Source: Niveispirillum cyanobacteriorum
GTDB lineage: Bacteria; Pseudomonadota; Alphaproteobacteria; Azospirillales; Azospirillaceae
Reading direction: 5' to 3'
Length of the DNA stretch: 64,000 nucleotides
NCBI RefSeq assembly: GCF_002868735.1
Contig: NZ_CP025611.1
Coordinates: forward strand, 1,420,501 to 1,484,500
This document shows positions 48,806 through 58,238 of this stretch, piece after piece. A program made the translations under genes and the position numbers. Position 1 is the first letter of the stretch, and each line of letters opens with the position of its first letter. The notes beneath the pieces were generated by a model. It was given only the letters and a program-made list of their open reading frames with translations. It did not search any database and was not told where the DNA came from.

Positions 48806-50725
48806 ATGACACAGCATCATCACCGCCCGCATTTCGCCCGCCGCCTGCTGGGCGCCTCCGCCATCGCGCTGGCCGCCGCCCTGGCACCGCTCGCGAGTGC
48901 CGCTGCACAACAGGCCGCCCCGGCCAGCACCGAGGCGCCGGCCAAGACCGACCCGCGCTATGTCTGGGACCTGACGCCGATTTTCAAGGATGACGCATCC
49001 TGGGATGCGGCGCGCAAACAGGCGCTGGCCGATCTGCCCTCGCTGGACGCGCTGAAGGGTACCCTGGGCAAGGATGCCGCGACCCTGCGCGCCGCCATGG
49101 ACCGTATGTCCAAGGTCGGGCACGATGTGGAACGCGTGCTGGTCTATGCCTACCTGCAATATTCCACCGACACCCGCAACAATGCCTATCAGGAACGCTG
49201 GAGCCTGGCGCAGGCCCTGTCGGCGCAGGCGCAGGCGGCCACAGCCTGGGTCTCGCCGGAGGTGCAGGGGGTTGGTGCCGAAAAGATCGCCAGTTTCATC
49301 AAGGCCGATGCCGGCCTGTCCAAGCATGCCTTCCGCCTGAACGATATCCTGCGCCTGAAGGCCCATACGCTGACACCGGAAACCGAAGCGGCCCTGGCGG
49401 CCCTGGGTCCTGTGCTGGGATCGGCCAGCAACACATACTCCGCCCTGGCCAATGCCGATATCGACTGGCCGGAAATCACCCTGCCCGACGGCACCAAGCG
49501 CAAGGTGAACCAGTCTGCCTATCAGTCTCTGCGCCAGAATGATGATCGGGCCGTCCGCAAGCTGGTATTCGACACGTTCTGGACCAAATTCGGTCAGTAC
49601 GCGACCACCATGGGCAATACGCTTGGCGCCGCCGTCCAGACCGGTACCATCGATGCCAAGCTGCGCGGATACCCGACCGCCGTCGCCGCTTCGCTGGCCA
49701 ATAACGATATCCCGGAAAGCGTCTACCGCACCCTGGTGGCCGAGGCGAACAAGGGCCTGCCGACCCTCCACCGCTATTTCAAGCTGCGGCAGAAGATGCT
49801 GAAGCTGCCGGACCTGTACTATTACGACATCTATCCGTCGCTGATCAGCCTGGACAAGAAGTTCACGCTGGACGAATCACGGACGACGACCCTGGCGGCG
49901 GTCAAGCCGCTGGGCAAGGAATATGGCGACATGCTGGCGGCCCTGACGGCCAAGCGGACCATGCATGTATACCCGTCAGAGGGCAAGGACAGCGGCGCCT
50001 ATCACTGGGGCAGCTATGGGCTGGACCCATATATCTTCCTGAACCATCAGGATGATTATAACTCCATGTCCACCTATGCCCATGAATGGGGCCATGGCAT
50101 GCATTCGGCCCTGGCATCGAAGAACCAGCCCTATGAGCTGGCCAATTACTCCCTGTTCATGGCGGAAATCGCGTCGACCACGAACGAGATGCTGCTGACC
50201 GACTATCTCGTTTCCAAGGCCAAGACCAAGGAAGAGAAGCTGTTCTACCTGGGCCAGTCGCTGGAAGGGCTGCGCGGGACCTTCTTCCGCCAGACCATGT
50301 TCGCGGAGTTTGAATTGGCCACCCATGACGCCGTGGAGCGAGGCGAGGCGCTGTCCGGGTCCAAGATGAAGGACATCTATTGCGGCCTGCTGAAGAAATA
50401 TCATGGCGACGCCGAAGGCGTGATGAAGATCGATGAGAAATATTGCGCGGAATGGGCCTTCATCCCGCATTTCTATCGGCCCTTCTATGTGTTCCAGTAC
50501 GCGACCTCCATCTCTGCCGGCACCTATTTCGCCGAGCAGATTTCCAAGGGCGGCGCCAAGGCGCGGGACAATTACCTGAACGTGCTGAAGGCCGGCGGGT
50601 CTGAATATCCCTATCCGCTTCTGAAGAAGGCGGGCCTGGACATGGCCACCGCTGCCCCCTATCAGGCCCTGGTGCGCCGCATGGATGCCACCATCGACCA
50701 GATGGAAAAGCTGTTGGCGGAGTAA
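48806..50725 (+). CDS. pepF: Secreted M3-family oligoendopeptidase (PepF-like)
   Basis: The 639-residue protein has the M3 zinc site HEWGHGMHS with a downstream glutamate in MAEIASTTNEMLL, and the PepF-type N-terminal domain (YVWDLTPIFKDDASWDAARK). Unlike cytosolic PepF it opens with a signal peptide, ARRLLGASAIALAAALAPLASAAA, preceded by basic residues, so it is probably periplasmic. ATG 48806 has AGGGA upstream; 48758 and 48791 are alternatives that only lengthen the N-terminus. It likely degrades short peptides in the envelope. Confidence 0.92.
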   Translation: MTQHHHRPHFARRLLGASAIALAAALAPLASAAAQQAAPASTEAPAKTDPRYVWDLTPIFKDDASWDAARKQALADLPSLDALKGTLGKDAATLRAAMDRMSKVGHDVERVLVYAYLQYSTDTRNNAYQERWSLAQALSAQAQAATAWVSPEVQGVGAEKIASFIKADAGLSKHAFRLNDILRLKAHTLTPETEAALAALGPVLGSASNTYSALANADIDWPEITLPDGTKRKVNQSAYQSLRQNDDRAVRKLVFDTFWTKFGQYATTMGNTLGAAVQTGTIDAKLRGYPTAVAASLANNDIPESVYRTLVAEANKGLPTLHRYFKLRQKMLKLPDLYYYDIYPSLISLDKKFTLDESRTTTLAAVKPLGKEYGDMLAALTAKRTMHVYPSEGKDSGAYHWGSYGLDPYIFLNHQDDYNSMSTYAHEWGHGMHSALASKNQPYELANYSLFMAEIASTTNEMLLTDYLVSKAKTKEEKLFYLGQSLEGLRGTFFRQTMFAEFELATHDAVERGEALSGSKMKDIYCGLLKKYHGDAEGVMKIDEKYCAEWAFIPHFYRPFYVFQYATSISAGTYFAEQISKGGAKARDNYLNVLKAGGSEYPYPLLKKAGLDMATAAPYQALVRRMDATIDQMEKLLAE

Positions 50726-50747
50726 GGTGAAGGCGGGGTGCCGGTAC

Positions 50748-51191
50748 CTATGGTGCCAGCACCCCGCCCACCACACCGGCCAGAACCAGATACCGCGCGG
50801 CCTTGCCCAGCATCATCAGCGGCAGGAAAATCCGCAGCCGCACGCCCAGCGTCCCCGCCGCGACGGTCAGCGGATCGCCGATCACCGGCACCCAGGAGAA
50901 CAATAACGTCCAGGCGCCATAACGGGTGAACACCCCTTCCGCGCGCGCCAGCTGTGCCGCCGTCACCGGAAACCAGCGCCGGCCCACGAACCGACGCAGC
51001 CCGCGGCCCAGCACCCAGTTGATGACCGACCCCAGCACATTGCCCAGGGTCGCGACCGCCACCAGCGCCCAGGCAGGCCGGGTGCCATCAGCCAGCAGCG
51101 CCACCAACGCCACCTCCGACCCGCCCGGCAGCAAGGTCGCCGCCGCCATGGACAGGAAGAACAGGCTCCAATAGGCGGGATCGGTGAGCAT
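50748..51191 (-). CDS. YqaA/DedA-type membrane protein
   Basis: This 147-residue membrane protein belongs to the SNARE-associated/DedA superfamily, YqaA branch. It has about four hydrophobic segments, the early LLPGGSEVALVALL motif and the later FSWVPVIGDPLTVAAGTL motif, the conserved G-D-P core. DedA relatives translocate lipid carriers across the inner membrane; what this one moves is unknown. It is convergent with pepF, 22 bases away. Confidence 0.85.
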   Translation of the reverse strand: MLTDPAYWSLFFLSMAAATLLPGGSEVALVALLADGTRPAWALVAVATLGNVLGSVINWVLGRGLRRFVGRRWFPVTAAQLARAEGVFTRYGAWTLLFSWVPVIGDPLTVAAGTLGVRLRIFLPLMMLGKAARYLVLAGVVGGVLAP

Positions 51192-51304
51192 GGGGTTCCG
51201 GGGGCATCGGCAGAAGGTGTGGAACGACCTTCTATCTGAATTGGTTGGTACCCGTCGCCGCTAGACTGGCATCCAAATCCCTATCCCCCTATCATGCCCG
51301 CACC

Positions 51305-52894
51305 ATGAGCGATTTCCTGTCCGATCCCGCCCCCGCCCGCCCCGGTACAAATCTGCCCGAACAGACGGTCAGCGATCTGGCCCGTTCCGTGAAGCGGACG
51401 GTGGAGGATGCGTTCGGCTATGTCCGGGTGCGGGGCGAGATCAGCCAGCCCAAGCGCCATTCGTCGGGCCATCTCTATCTGCGTCTGAAGGATGACGCGG
51501 CGGTGATCGAGGCCGTGTGCTGGAAAGGCACCATGGCCCGCCTGTCGGTGCGTCCCGAAGAAGGGATGGAGGTGGTTTGCACGGGCAAACTGACGACATA
51601 TCCGGGCCGCAGCCAGTATCAGTTGGTCATCGACAGCATGGAACTGGCGGGCGAAGGTGCGCTCCTGAAAATGCTGGAGGAGCGCAAGAAGCGGTTGGCC
51701 GCCGAAGGGCTGTTCAACCCGGAGCGCAAGAAGCCCCTGCCCTTCCTGCCGCAGGTGATCGGCGTGGTGACCAGCCCGACCGGGGCCGTGATCCGCGACA
51801 TCCTGCACCGTCTGGCCGACCGGTTCCCGCGCCATGTCCTGCTCTGGCCCGTCGCGGTACAGGGCGACGGGGCCGCACAACAGGTGGCCCGCGCCATCCA
51901 GGGCTTCAACAGCCTGACGCCCGGTGGCCGCGTGCCGCGCCCCGACCTGATCATTGTGGCGCGCGGCGGCGGCAGCCTGGAAGATCTGATGGCCTTTAAC
52001 GAGGAGATCGTGGTCCGCGCTGCCGCCGACAGCCGCATCCCCCTGATCTCCGCTGTCGGGCATGAGACGGATACGACCCTGATCGATTTCGCGTCCGACC
52101 GCCGGGCGCCGACACCCACGGCGGCGGCGGAGATGGCGGTGCCGGTGCGGGCCGACCTGCTGGGTCAAGTGCTAGATGATGAGAGCCGCCTGCACCGCGC
52201 CATGACCCGCGCCCTGGATCAGCGCCGCACCTATGTGCAGGGGCTGGCGCGTGGCCTGGGCGATCCGCACAGCCTGCTGGAAGGGCTGTCGCAGCGGCTG
52301 GATGACCGGGCCGAACGCCTGATCCTGTCCATGCGGGGCGATATCGACCGGCGGCAGACGGCGGTACGGCAACTGGGCCTGAAACTACGCCACCCGCGCG
52401 ACGTGCTGCGGCTGGCCACCACAAGGCTGGACGGGGCGGGCCGGGCGCTGCGCACCAGCCTGGACAGCGCCATCCGCCTGTCGGAGGGGCGCTATCACCG
52501 CATCGCCGACCGCCTGTCCGACCGGACCATCCGCCGGGCCCTGACCGATGGGGCCACCCGCCTGTCCGAGCTGCCCACCCGCATGGAGCGCGCTCATCTG
52601 GCCGACCTGTCCGCCAAGGACGACCGGCTGGCACAATTGGGCCGGCTGCTGGAAAGCGTGTCCTATCGCGGTGTGCTGTCGCGCGGCTTCGCCCTGGTTA
52701 CCGATGTTGATGGACAGCCCGTGACGCATGCCGCCGGTTTAACCGACGGACAGCGTGTGACCATCGCCTTTCAGGACGGCAATGCCGGCGCCACCATCGG
52801 TCAAGGCGAGGGGGCCCCGCCGGCCACACCTCCACGCCCGGCGCGGCCCACCCGCAAAGCGGGCGATGCGGGACCGCAGGGCAGCCTGTTCTGA
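51305..52894 (+). CDS. xseA: Exodeoxyribonuclease VII large subunit
   Basis: XseA is the catalytic subunit of ExoVII, which degrades single-stranded DNA. The 529-residue protein from MSDFLSDPAPARPG has the N-terminal OB-fold (GYVRVRGEISQPKRHSSGHLY). The catalytic core has IGVVTSPTGAVIRDIL, LIIVARGGGSLEDLMAFN and ISAVGHETDTTLIDFASDRRAPTPTAAAE, then a long coiled coil and a C-terminal segment RGFALV. The upstream start at 51245 adds 20 unlikely residues. xseB is not in the window. Confidence 0.97.
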   Translation: MSDFLSDPAPARPGTNLPEQTVSDLARSVKRTVEDAFGYVRVRGEISQPKRHSSGHLYLRLKDDAAVIEAVCWKGTMARLSVRPEEGMEVVCTGKLTTYPGRSQYQLVIDSMELAGEGALLKMLEERKKRLAAEGLFNPERKKPLPFLPQVIGVVTSPTGAVIRDILHRLADRFPRHVLLWPVAVQGDGAAQQVARAIQGFNSLTPGGRVPRPDLIIVARGGGSLEDLMAFNEEIVVRAAADSRIPLISAVGHETDTTLIDFASDRRAPTPTAAAEMAVPVRADLLGQVLDDESRLHRAMTRALDQRRTYVQGLARGLGDPHSLLEGLSQRLDDRAERLILSMRGDIDRRQTAVRQLGLKLRHPRDVLRLATTRLDGAGRALRTSLDSAIRLSEGRYHRIADRLSDRTIRRALTDGATRLSELPTRMERAHLADLSAKDDRLAQLGRLLESVSYRGVLSRGFALVTDVDGQPVTHAAGLTDGQRVTIAFQDGNAGATIGQGEGAPPATPPRPARPTRKAGDAGPQGSLF

Positions 52895-52977
52895 TCACCT
52901 GACGAACCGACCCATCCTATCCCCTTGGATAAGGGGGCAGGAATTTACCAATTCCCATACCGGTATATTCTCCCGGT

Positions 52978-54534
52978 ATGAGCGATCTGTTCACATCGTC
53001 GAAACCTGCGGCTGCCCTGGCCGGTGCGCGCGCCCTGACGCGCAGCACAGGCTGGCTTGGCTTCATCCTCGGTATGGTGATGGCCGCAGCACTGGCCGTG
53101 ATCATCTCGCTGCAGCTCTATCAGGACCGCGCCGCTGCGCGCGATCATGCCCAGGAAGCGGCAGTGAACCTCACGGGCGCTATCGCGCGCGATATCTCCC
53201 GGCATGTTGATCTGTTCCGCTTTGTCCTGACGTCCCTGCGCGACACGGTGACCTCACCGGATTTCCAGCAGGTGCCCGAAAATCTGCGCGATATGGTCCT
53301 GTTCTCTCACACGGCCGCACCCAAGGCGCTGGGTGTGCTGTTTGTGACGGATGTCAACGGCATCATCGAAGCGGAATCGAGCGGCAATGACGTGCGTGGG
53401 CAAAGCCGGGCCTGGCGGCCCTACTTCGCTTATCATCGGGACAATGACGATCCCGCGATGCTGATCACCGGCCCGCTGATCTCTGCCACGACGAAGGACC
53501 CGGTGATTGTCCTGTCCATGCGGCTGAACCGACCGGATGGTTCGTTCCGGGGTGTGGTTGTCGCCTCCATGCTTCTGACCTATTTTGACGGGCTGTTGAC
53601 CGACCTAAAGTTGGATGCCGGATCAGCCCTGACCCTGTTTCTGGACCAGGGCGTCATCCTGGCCCGGCAGCCGGTGGACCCGTTAGCCATTGGCCGCGAC
53701 CTGCGCCAGGATCCACACCTGAAGGCCATCGTCGGGGAACCGCTGGCCATTTATGAAGAACCGGGCGCGCCGGACGAAACGCGGCTGGTCGTCTCCACCG
53801 CCGTAGCCGGGTCCACCATGCGGGTCAGCCTGGCCCAGTCGCTGGACCTGGTTTACGGCCATTGGCGGCGTAAGGCCTGGACCATCGGCCTGACATCCGC
53901 CCTGCTGATCAGCGGTATCATCATCCTGATCAGCCTGCTGCACCGGGAAAGCCGGCAGCGGTCGCGGGTGCAGGTGGCGCTGGCAGAAGCCAATGCCCGG
54001 TTGGAACGGATGGCCACCACCGACCCCCTGACCGGTATTGCCAACCGCCGCATGTTCGATGACATGCTGCGGCGTGAACAGGCGCGTGTCACCCGCATGC
54101 CGCATGATGCGGCGATCCTGATGATCGATATCGACCTGTTCAAAAGCTTCAACGACACCTACGGCCATGGCGCCGGTGACGCGACGCTGCGGTCAGTGGC
54201 GCTGGCCATCACCCGCACCGTGGCGCGTGGCGGCGACCTTGCCGCCCGGATCGGGGGAGAGGAATTCGCCGTCCTACTGACCGAGACCGACCTTTCGGGT
54301 GCCCGCGCCGTGGCCGACCGGATCCGGGAAACGGTGGCCGCCCTGGGCATCCGCCATAGCGGCAGCCCGCATGGCCATGTCACCGTCTCCATTGGTCTGG
54401 CCAGCACGGGCGTCGGACCGGTACCCGCCAGTTTCGACCTGATCCTGGATAGTGCTGACGAAGCGCTTTACACGGCCAAGAAAAATGGCCGCGACCGGGT
54501 GGAGGTCGCCTCCCTTTCCATGGTTGCGGCCTGA
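52978..54534 (+). CDS. Membrane diguanylate cyclase with Cache-like sensor
   Basis: The 518-residue protein has a membrane helix at about 25-47, a periplasmic Cache/PDC-like sensor (about 50-295, with VLFVTDVNGIIEAESSGNDVRGQSRAWRPYF) and a second helix at about 300-322. A GGDEF domain follows. The active site is GGEEF at 426-430. RGGD ends five residues before it and matches the RxxD inhibitory site, so product feedback is expected. It makes cyclic-di-GMP in response to an unknown small molecule. Confidence 0.94.
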   Translation: MSDLFTSSKPAAALAGARALTRSTGWLGFILGMVMAAALAVIISLQLYQDRAAARDHAQEAAVNLTGAIARDISRHVDLFRFVLTSLRDTVTSPDFQQVPENLRDMVLFSHTAAPKALGVLFVTDVNGIIEAESSGNDVRGQSRAWRPYFAYHRDNDDPAMLITGPLISATTKDPVIVLSMRLNRPDGSFRGVVVASMLLTYFDGLLTDLKLDAGSALTLFLDQGVILARQPVDPLAIGRDLRQDPHLKAIVGEPLAIYEEPGAPDETRLVVSTAVAGSTMRVSLAQSLDLVYGHWRRKAWTIGLTSALLISGIIILISLLHRESRQRSRVQVALAEANARLERMATTDPLTGIANRRMFDDMLRREQARVTRMPHDAAILMIDIDLFKSFNDTYGHGAGDATLRSVALAITRTVARGGDLAARIGGEEFAVLLTETDLSGARAVADRIRETVAALGIRHSGSPHGHVTVSIGLASTGVGPVPASFDLILDSADEALYTAKKNGRDRVEVASLSMVAA

Positions 54535-54535
54535 A

Positions 54536-55114
54536 TTAGCCCCGGTAACGCAGGAAATGGATGCGCGCCTGACTATAGTCACGCAGATCCAGCGCATCGA
54601 ACCCCGGTGGCGGGGCAAAAGCATCGTCGGCCCCAACCTCCACACAGACCAGGGCACCCGGCGCGATCCAGCCGGCACGGGACAACCCGGTCAGGGCCGG
54701 CGGCGACAGGTCCTGACCATAGGGCGGGTCCAGGAATACCAGCCGGGCCGCAAAGGGAGCCGGCGGCGGCTTGGCCGCGTCAGCCAGGATGAAGCGGCAC
54801 TGCGCCCCCTCCCCCAGCATCTCCGCATTGCGGCGCGCAATGTCCAACGAGGCGCGGGCCTTGTCCAGCAGGGCCACGCGTGCGGCACCATGCGACAGCG
54901 CCTCCAGCGCCAGGGCGCCGGTTCCGCAGAACGCGTCCAGCACATCGGCACCGTCCAGAACGTCGCTGCCATCCTCCATCCAATCGCCATGGGACAGGAT
55001 GTTGAACAGCGACTGGCGCGTACGGTCGCTGGTGGGGCGCACGTCACGGCCCGCCGGCGTTTCCAGCCGGCGGCCCCGATGCTTACCGGCGACGATCCGC
55101 ACGCGGCGCTCCAC
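54536..55114 (-). CDS. rsmD: 16S rRNA (guanine966-N2)-methyltransferase RsmD
   Basis: RsmD methylates G966 of 16S rRNA. The protein has the start-region motif [13 protein letters not shown], then [15 protein letters not shown], the SAM loop [16 protein letters not shown] and the catalytic LVFLDPPYG. Family length (about 190-200) points to a GTG start at 55114 or 55102; an ATG at 55288 would place 58 Pro/Arg-rich residues inside rluB. The overlap with the rluB stop codon suggests translational coupling. Confidence 0.9.
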   Translation of the reverse strand: MERRVRIVAGKHRGRRLETPAGRDVRPTSDRTRQSLFNILSHGDWMEDGSDVLDGADVLDAFCGTGALALEALSHGAARVALLDKARASLDIARRNAEMLGEGAQCRFILADAAKPPPAPFAARLVFLDPPYGQDLSPPALTGLSRAGWIAPGALVCVEVGADDAFAPPPGFDALDLRDYSQARIHFLRYRG

Positions 55115-56408
55115 CCTTATGGGCCGGCTTTCCACCGCCGGCATTGCCGGGTGCCGGACCCTTGGCGGGCGGCTTGGCCGGGGCCGCCGCAGCAGCGGCA
55201 CGCTTGGGTGTCGGCTTCGGCCCACGGCGGGCGGGCGCATCATCATCGGGGATGTCGGCACCGGCCAGCGCGCGGTCCAGCTTGGCAACGGCGCGGCGGG
55301 CGCTATCGCTCAACTGATCCCCGGCCCCTCGACGGGCGGCCTTGGGTACTTCGGCTTCCACCCGTGACGGCGGGGCCGTGCGCTTGGGTGCTGTCGCGGT
55401 GGAGGCGGCCTTGCGCCCCCCGCCCATCAGGCGTTCGACACTGTCGCGGGCCTTGGCGGCGGACGGCTTGGCCCTGCCCTTGGTAGCGCTGGATGGGGCA
55501 GATGCCGCCATGGCCTTGGGCAGCCGGTCATAACGCATGCGCGGGGCCGCACCCGGCACCGGCTTGGCAGCACCCTCGGCGGGCGCCGGTTCTTCCTCTG
55601 CCGGGAAGAAGTCAGGCATCTGGTCGCGCAGGACGCGGCGCGGCACCTCTTCCACGGCGCCGGGGTCCAGCTTACCCAGTTGGAACGGACCATAGGCGAT
55701 GCGGATCAGACGGCTGACCGGAAGGCCCAGCCATTCGAACACGCGGCGAACCTCACGGTTCTTGCCCTCGCGCAGGCCCACGGTTAGCCAGGAATTATAG
55801 CCGACAGTACGGTCGATCACCGTTTCGATGGGGCCATAGGCCAGTCCTTCGATGACCACCCCTTCTTCCAGCTTGCGCATGGTTTCCGGCGTCGGCACGC
55901 CATGGACGCGGATGCGGTAGCGGCGCAACCAACCGGTGGAGGGCAGTTCCAGATGCCGTGCCAGCGCCCCGTCATTGGTCAGCAGCAGCAGCCCTTCCGA
56001 CGCAAGGTCCAGGCGACCGACGGAGATGACGCGCGGCATGGTGTGCGGCAGATGGTCGAAGACGGTGGCCCGGCCCTTCTCATCGCGCGCCGTCGTGACC
56101 AGCCCTTCCGGCTTGTGATAACGCCACAGGCGGGTGGGTTCCGGTTCGCCCACCATCTGACCATCGACCTGGATACGGTCGCCATCGCGGACCAGAAAAG
56201 CCGGGCTTTCCAGCGTGACATTGTTCACGCGGACACGGCCTTCGGCGATCCAGCGTTCGGCATCGCGGCGGGAGCAGACGCCGGCGCGGGCCAGGCGTTT
56301 GGCAATGCGTTCGCCCCCGGCAAGCTCGGGCGCGGCATCAAGGTCGGTTTCGTCGGCGACGGCATCAACCGGCACCTGACGCAAGGGGTCATAGCTGTTC
56401 TGGGACAT
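55083..56408 (-). CDS. rluB: 23S rRNA pseudouridine synthase RluB-type with long tail
   Basis: RluB makes pseudouridine 2605 in 23S rRNA. The 441-residue protein from [14 protein letters not shown] has an S4 domain ([22 protein letters not shown]), then the catalytic [18 protein letters not shown] and [17 protein letters not shown]. After about residue 275 comes a tail of some 165 residues rich in Ala, Pro, Lys and Arg. Such basic disordered tails are found on alphaproteobacterial RluB-like proteins and may hold RNA. Confidence 0.92.
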   Translation of the reverse strand: MSQNSYDPLRQVPVDAVADETDLDAAPELAGGERIAKRLARAGVCSRRDAERWIAEGRVRVNNVTLESPAFLVRDGDRIQVDGQMVGEPEPTRLWRYHKPEGLVTTARDEKGRATVFDHLPHTMPRVISVGRLDLASEGLLLLTNDGALARHLELPSTGWLRRYRIRVHGVPTPETMRKLEEGVVIEGLAYGPIETVIDRTVGYNSWLTVGLREGKNREVRRVFEWLGLPVSRLIRIAYGPFQLGKLDPGAVEEVPRRVLRDQMPDFFPAEEEPAPAEGAAKPVPGAAPRMRYDRLPKAMAASAPSSATKGRAKPSAAKARDSVERLMGGGRKAASTATAPKRTAPPSRVEAEVPKAARRGAGDQLSDSARRAVAKLDRALAGADIPDDDAPARRGPKPTPKRAAAAAAPAKPPAKGPAPGNAGGGKPAHKGGAPRADRRR

Positions 56409-56497
56409 GGGCGCGGAGATTACGCGCGAAACAAGATTGCCGCAAGCCGCGCCCCGCCTTGACGCGCGCGACCGTCCCATGCAGCCTTGCGCGCATC

Positions 56498-56962
56498 ATG
56501 ACTGACACGCCGCCCGCCCTCACCCCCATGGACCTTGCCTTTGCCGAAGCCGAAAAGGCGGCGGCACGCGGGGAGGTGCCGGTGGGGGCCGTGGTGGTGG
56601 ACCCGGCCACGGGCCGCATCCTGGGTTCCGCCGGCAACCGGACAGAGGAACTGTCCGACCCCACGGCCCATGCCGAAGTCCTTGCCATCCGTCAGGCAGC
56701 ATCAGCGCTTAACAGCCCGCGCCTGCCAGGCCTGGACCTCTATGTCACGCTGGAACCCTGTGCCATGTGTGCAGGCGCCATCAGTTTTGCCCGTCTGCGG
56801 CGGGTCTATTTCGCGGCTTATGATCCCAAGGGCGGGGCCGTCGATCATGGCCCCCGCTATTTCCAGCAGCCAACCTGCCACCACGCGCCCGACGCCTATG
56901 GCGGGTTCGGGGAGGCACGGGCGGCCAGCCTGCTGCGCGATTTCTTCAAGGACAGGCGATAG
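56498..56962 (+). CDS. tadA: tRNA adenosine(34) deaminase TadA
   Basis: TadA converts A34 to inosine in tRNA-Arg(ACG). The 154-residue protein from MTDTPPALTPMDLAFAEAEK has the zinc and catalytic motifs DPTAHAEVLAIR and TLEPCAMCAGAI. The end DPKGGAVDHGP is typical of TadA. Starting at the upstream codon would add 13 residues without similarity. It is divergent from rluB. Confidence 0.96.
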   Translation: MTDTPPALTPMDLAFAEAEKAAARGEVPVGAVVVDPATGRILGSAGNRTEELSDPTAHAEVLAIRQAASALNSPRLPGLDLYVTLEPCAMCAGAISFARLRRVYFAAYDPKGGAVDHGPRYFQQPTCHHAPDAYGGFGEARAASLLRDFFKDRR

Positions 56963-56969
56963 GAGAGTG

Positions 56970-57332
56970 ATGATGACCAGCCAGTTCCCCGCCGTCACAG
57001 TGCTGAACGATCCCGGCCCGGAGGCTGAAACCTACCGGCCCGCCGCAGACCGTATTTTGACCGGCGATCCGGTCCAGACCGTCAGCAACCGCTTCAGCAG
57101 CGCCGATGGCCGCTTCAATTGCGGCATCTGGACCGGTGCCGTCGGCTCCTGGCGCGTGGTCTTCACGGAAAATGAGTTCTGCCAGCTCCTGGAAGGTGTC
57201 GTCGTCGTGCGGGGGGATGACGGCTCAGAGCGCCGCTTTCAGGCGGGGGACGCCTTTGTCATGCCGGCGGGCTTCACCGGTGTGTGGGACATTTTGGAGC
57301 CTGCGAAGAAATACTACGCGGTTTATGAGTGA
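56970..57332 (+). CDS. Small cupin-domain protein
   Basis: This 120-residue protein is a single cupin barrel of the cupin_3 type. Its core is NCGIWTGAVGSWRVVFTENEFCQLLEGVVVVRGDDG followed by FQAGDAFVMPAGFTGVWDILEP. The usual metal-binding histidines are replaced (Glu in ENEFC, none at the second motif), as in other members of this group. AGGAG lies just upstream. It starts 7 bases after tadA, so co-expression is likely. Substrate is unknown. Confidence 0.85.
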   Translation: MMTSQFPAVTVLNDPGPEAETYRPAADRILTGDPVQTVSNRFSSADGRFNCGIWTGAVGSWRVVFTENEFCQLLEGVVVVRGDDGSERRFQAGDAFVMPAGFTGVWDILEPAKKYYAVYE

Positions 57333-57335
57333 GGG

Positions 57336-58238
57336 TCAGTCCGGCCAGCGCCGATGCTGCCACATCCATTGGCCGGGATCGTCGCGCACCCATTCTTCCA
57401 GCAGGGCGTTGACCTGTTTCATGGCCGACAGCGTGTCGGCCTTCACATCCCCGGTCCGGGCAAAATCCAGCGGCGGCAGGATGGTGACGCGGAACTGCGC
57501 CGCGCCCGTCCGCACAACGCGAATGGGCACGGCGGGCGCGTCATAGCGCAGAGCCAGATCGGCAAGGACTGTTCCCGTCCGCGCCTCGCGCCCGAGGAAC
57601 GGCACCAACGGCCCCTCATTCAGTTTCTGATCGACCAGCAGACCGACATGCCCGCCGGCCCGGATGGCTGTCATCAGGCCGCGCGCCGCCTCCCGCCCCT
57701 TGGGCACCATGGTGCCACCCAGGGGAGCCCGCGCACGGGCCAGCATGTCCGCCACAAACGGGTTGTTGGGCTTGCGGAACACATAGGTCAGGTGCAGGCC
57801 AACCCGCGCCGACACCATGGCGCACAATTCCCAATTGGCGAAATGGCCGGTGAAGACGATACCGGGCCGGTCGTCGCTGACCAGGGCTTGCAGATGCTCC
57901 AGACCCGAGACCTCCACATGCCGGTCGAAATCCGCGGCGATACGGTCCAGATGCACATATTCGGCAAAGGTGCGGCCCAGATTGTCCCAGGCTTGGGTGA
58001 GGATGGTGTCGATACGCGCCGGTTCCAGCGTCGGCAGGGCCCGCCCGATGTCACGCCGCATGCGCCGTGACCGCGACAGGCGCGGGCCAACCCGGCGCAG
58101 CAGGCCGCCGCCTAAGTCCGACGCCTGTTCCGGCGATAGCAGGCGCATGGTTGCGATGAACAGCCAGACGACAGCAGCTTGCAGACGGTAGCCGACAACC
58201 CGGTCGAACCGGCGGCGCAGGCGGCTGTGATCAGCCAT
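57336..58238 (-). CDS. lpxL: Lipid A late acyltransferase (LpxL/HtrB family)
   Basis: LpxL-type enzymes add secondary acyl chains to Kdo2-lipid IVA at the inner membrane. The 300-residue protein has an N-terminal hydrophobic anchor (about 20-36) and the acyltransferase motif TGHFANWEL, the HxxxxE catalytic pair. A later VDQKLNEGPLVPFLGREART block binds substrate. It overlaps lpxK by 8 bases and completes a waaA-lpxK-lpxL operon. Which acyl position it modifies cannot be told from sequence. Confidence 0.93.
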   Translation of the reverse strand: MADHSRLRRRFDRVVGYRLQAAVVWLFIATMRLLSPEQASDLGGGLLRRVGPRLSRSRRMRRDIGRALPTLEPARIDTILTQAWDNLGRTFAEYVHLDRIAADFDRHVEVSGLEHLQALVSDDRPGIVFTGHFANWELCAMVSARVGLHLTYVFRKPNNPFVADMLARARAPLGGTMVPKGREAARGLMTAIRAGGHVGLLVDQKLNEGPLVPFLGREARTGTVLADLALRYDAPAVPIRVVRTGAAQFRVTILPPLDFARTGDVKADTLSAMKQVNALLEEWVRDDPGQWMWQHRRWPD

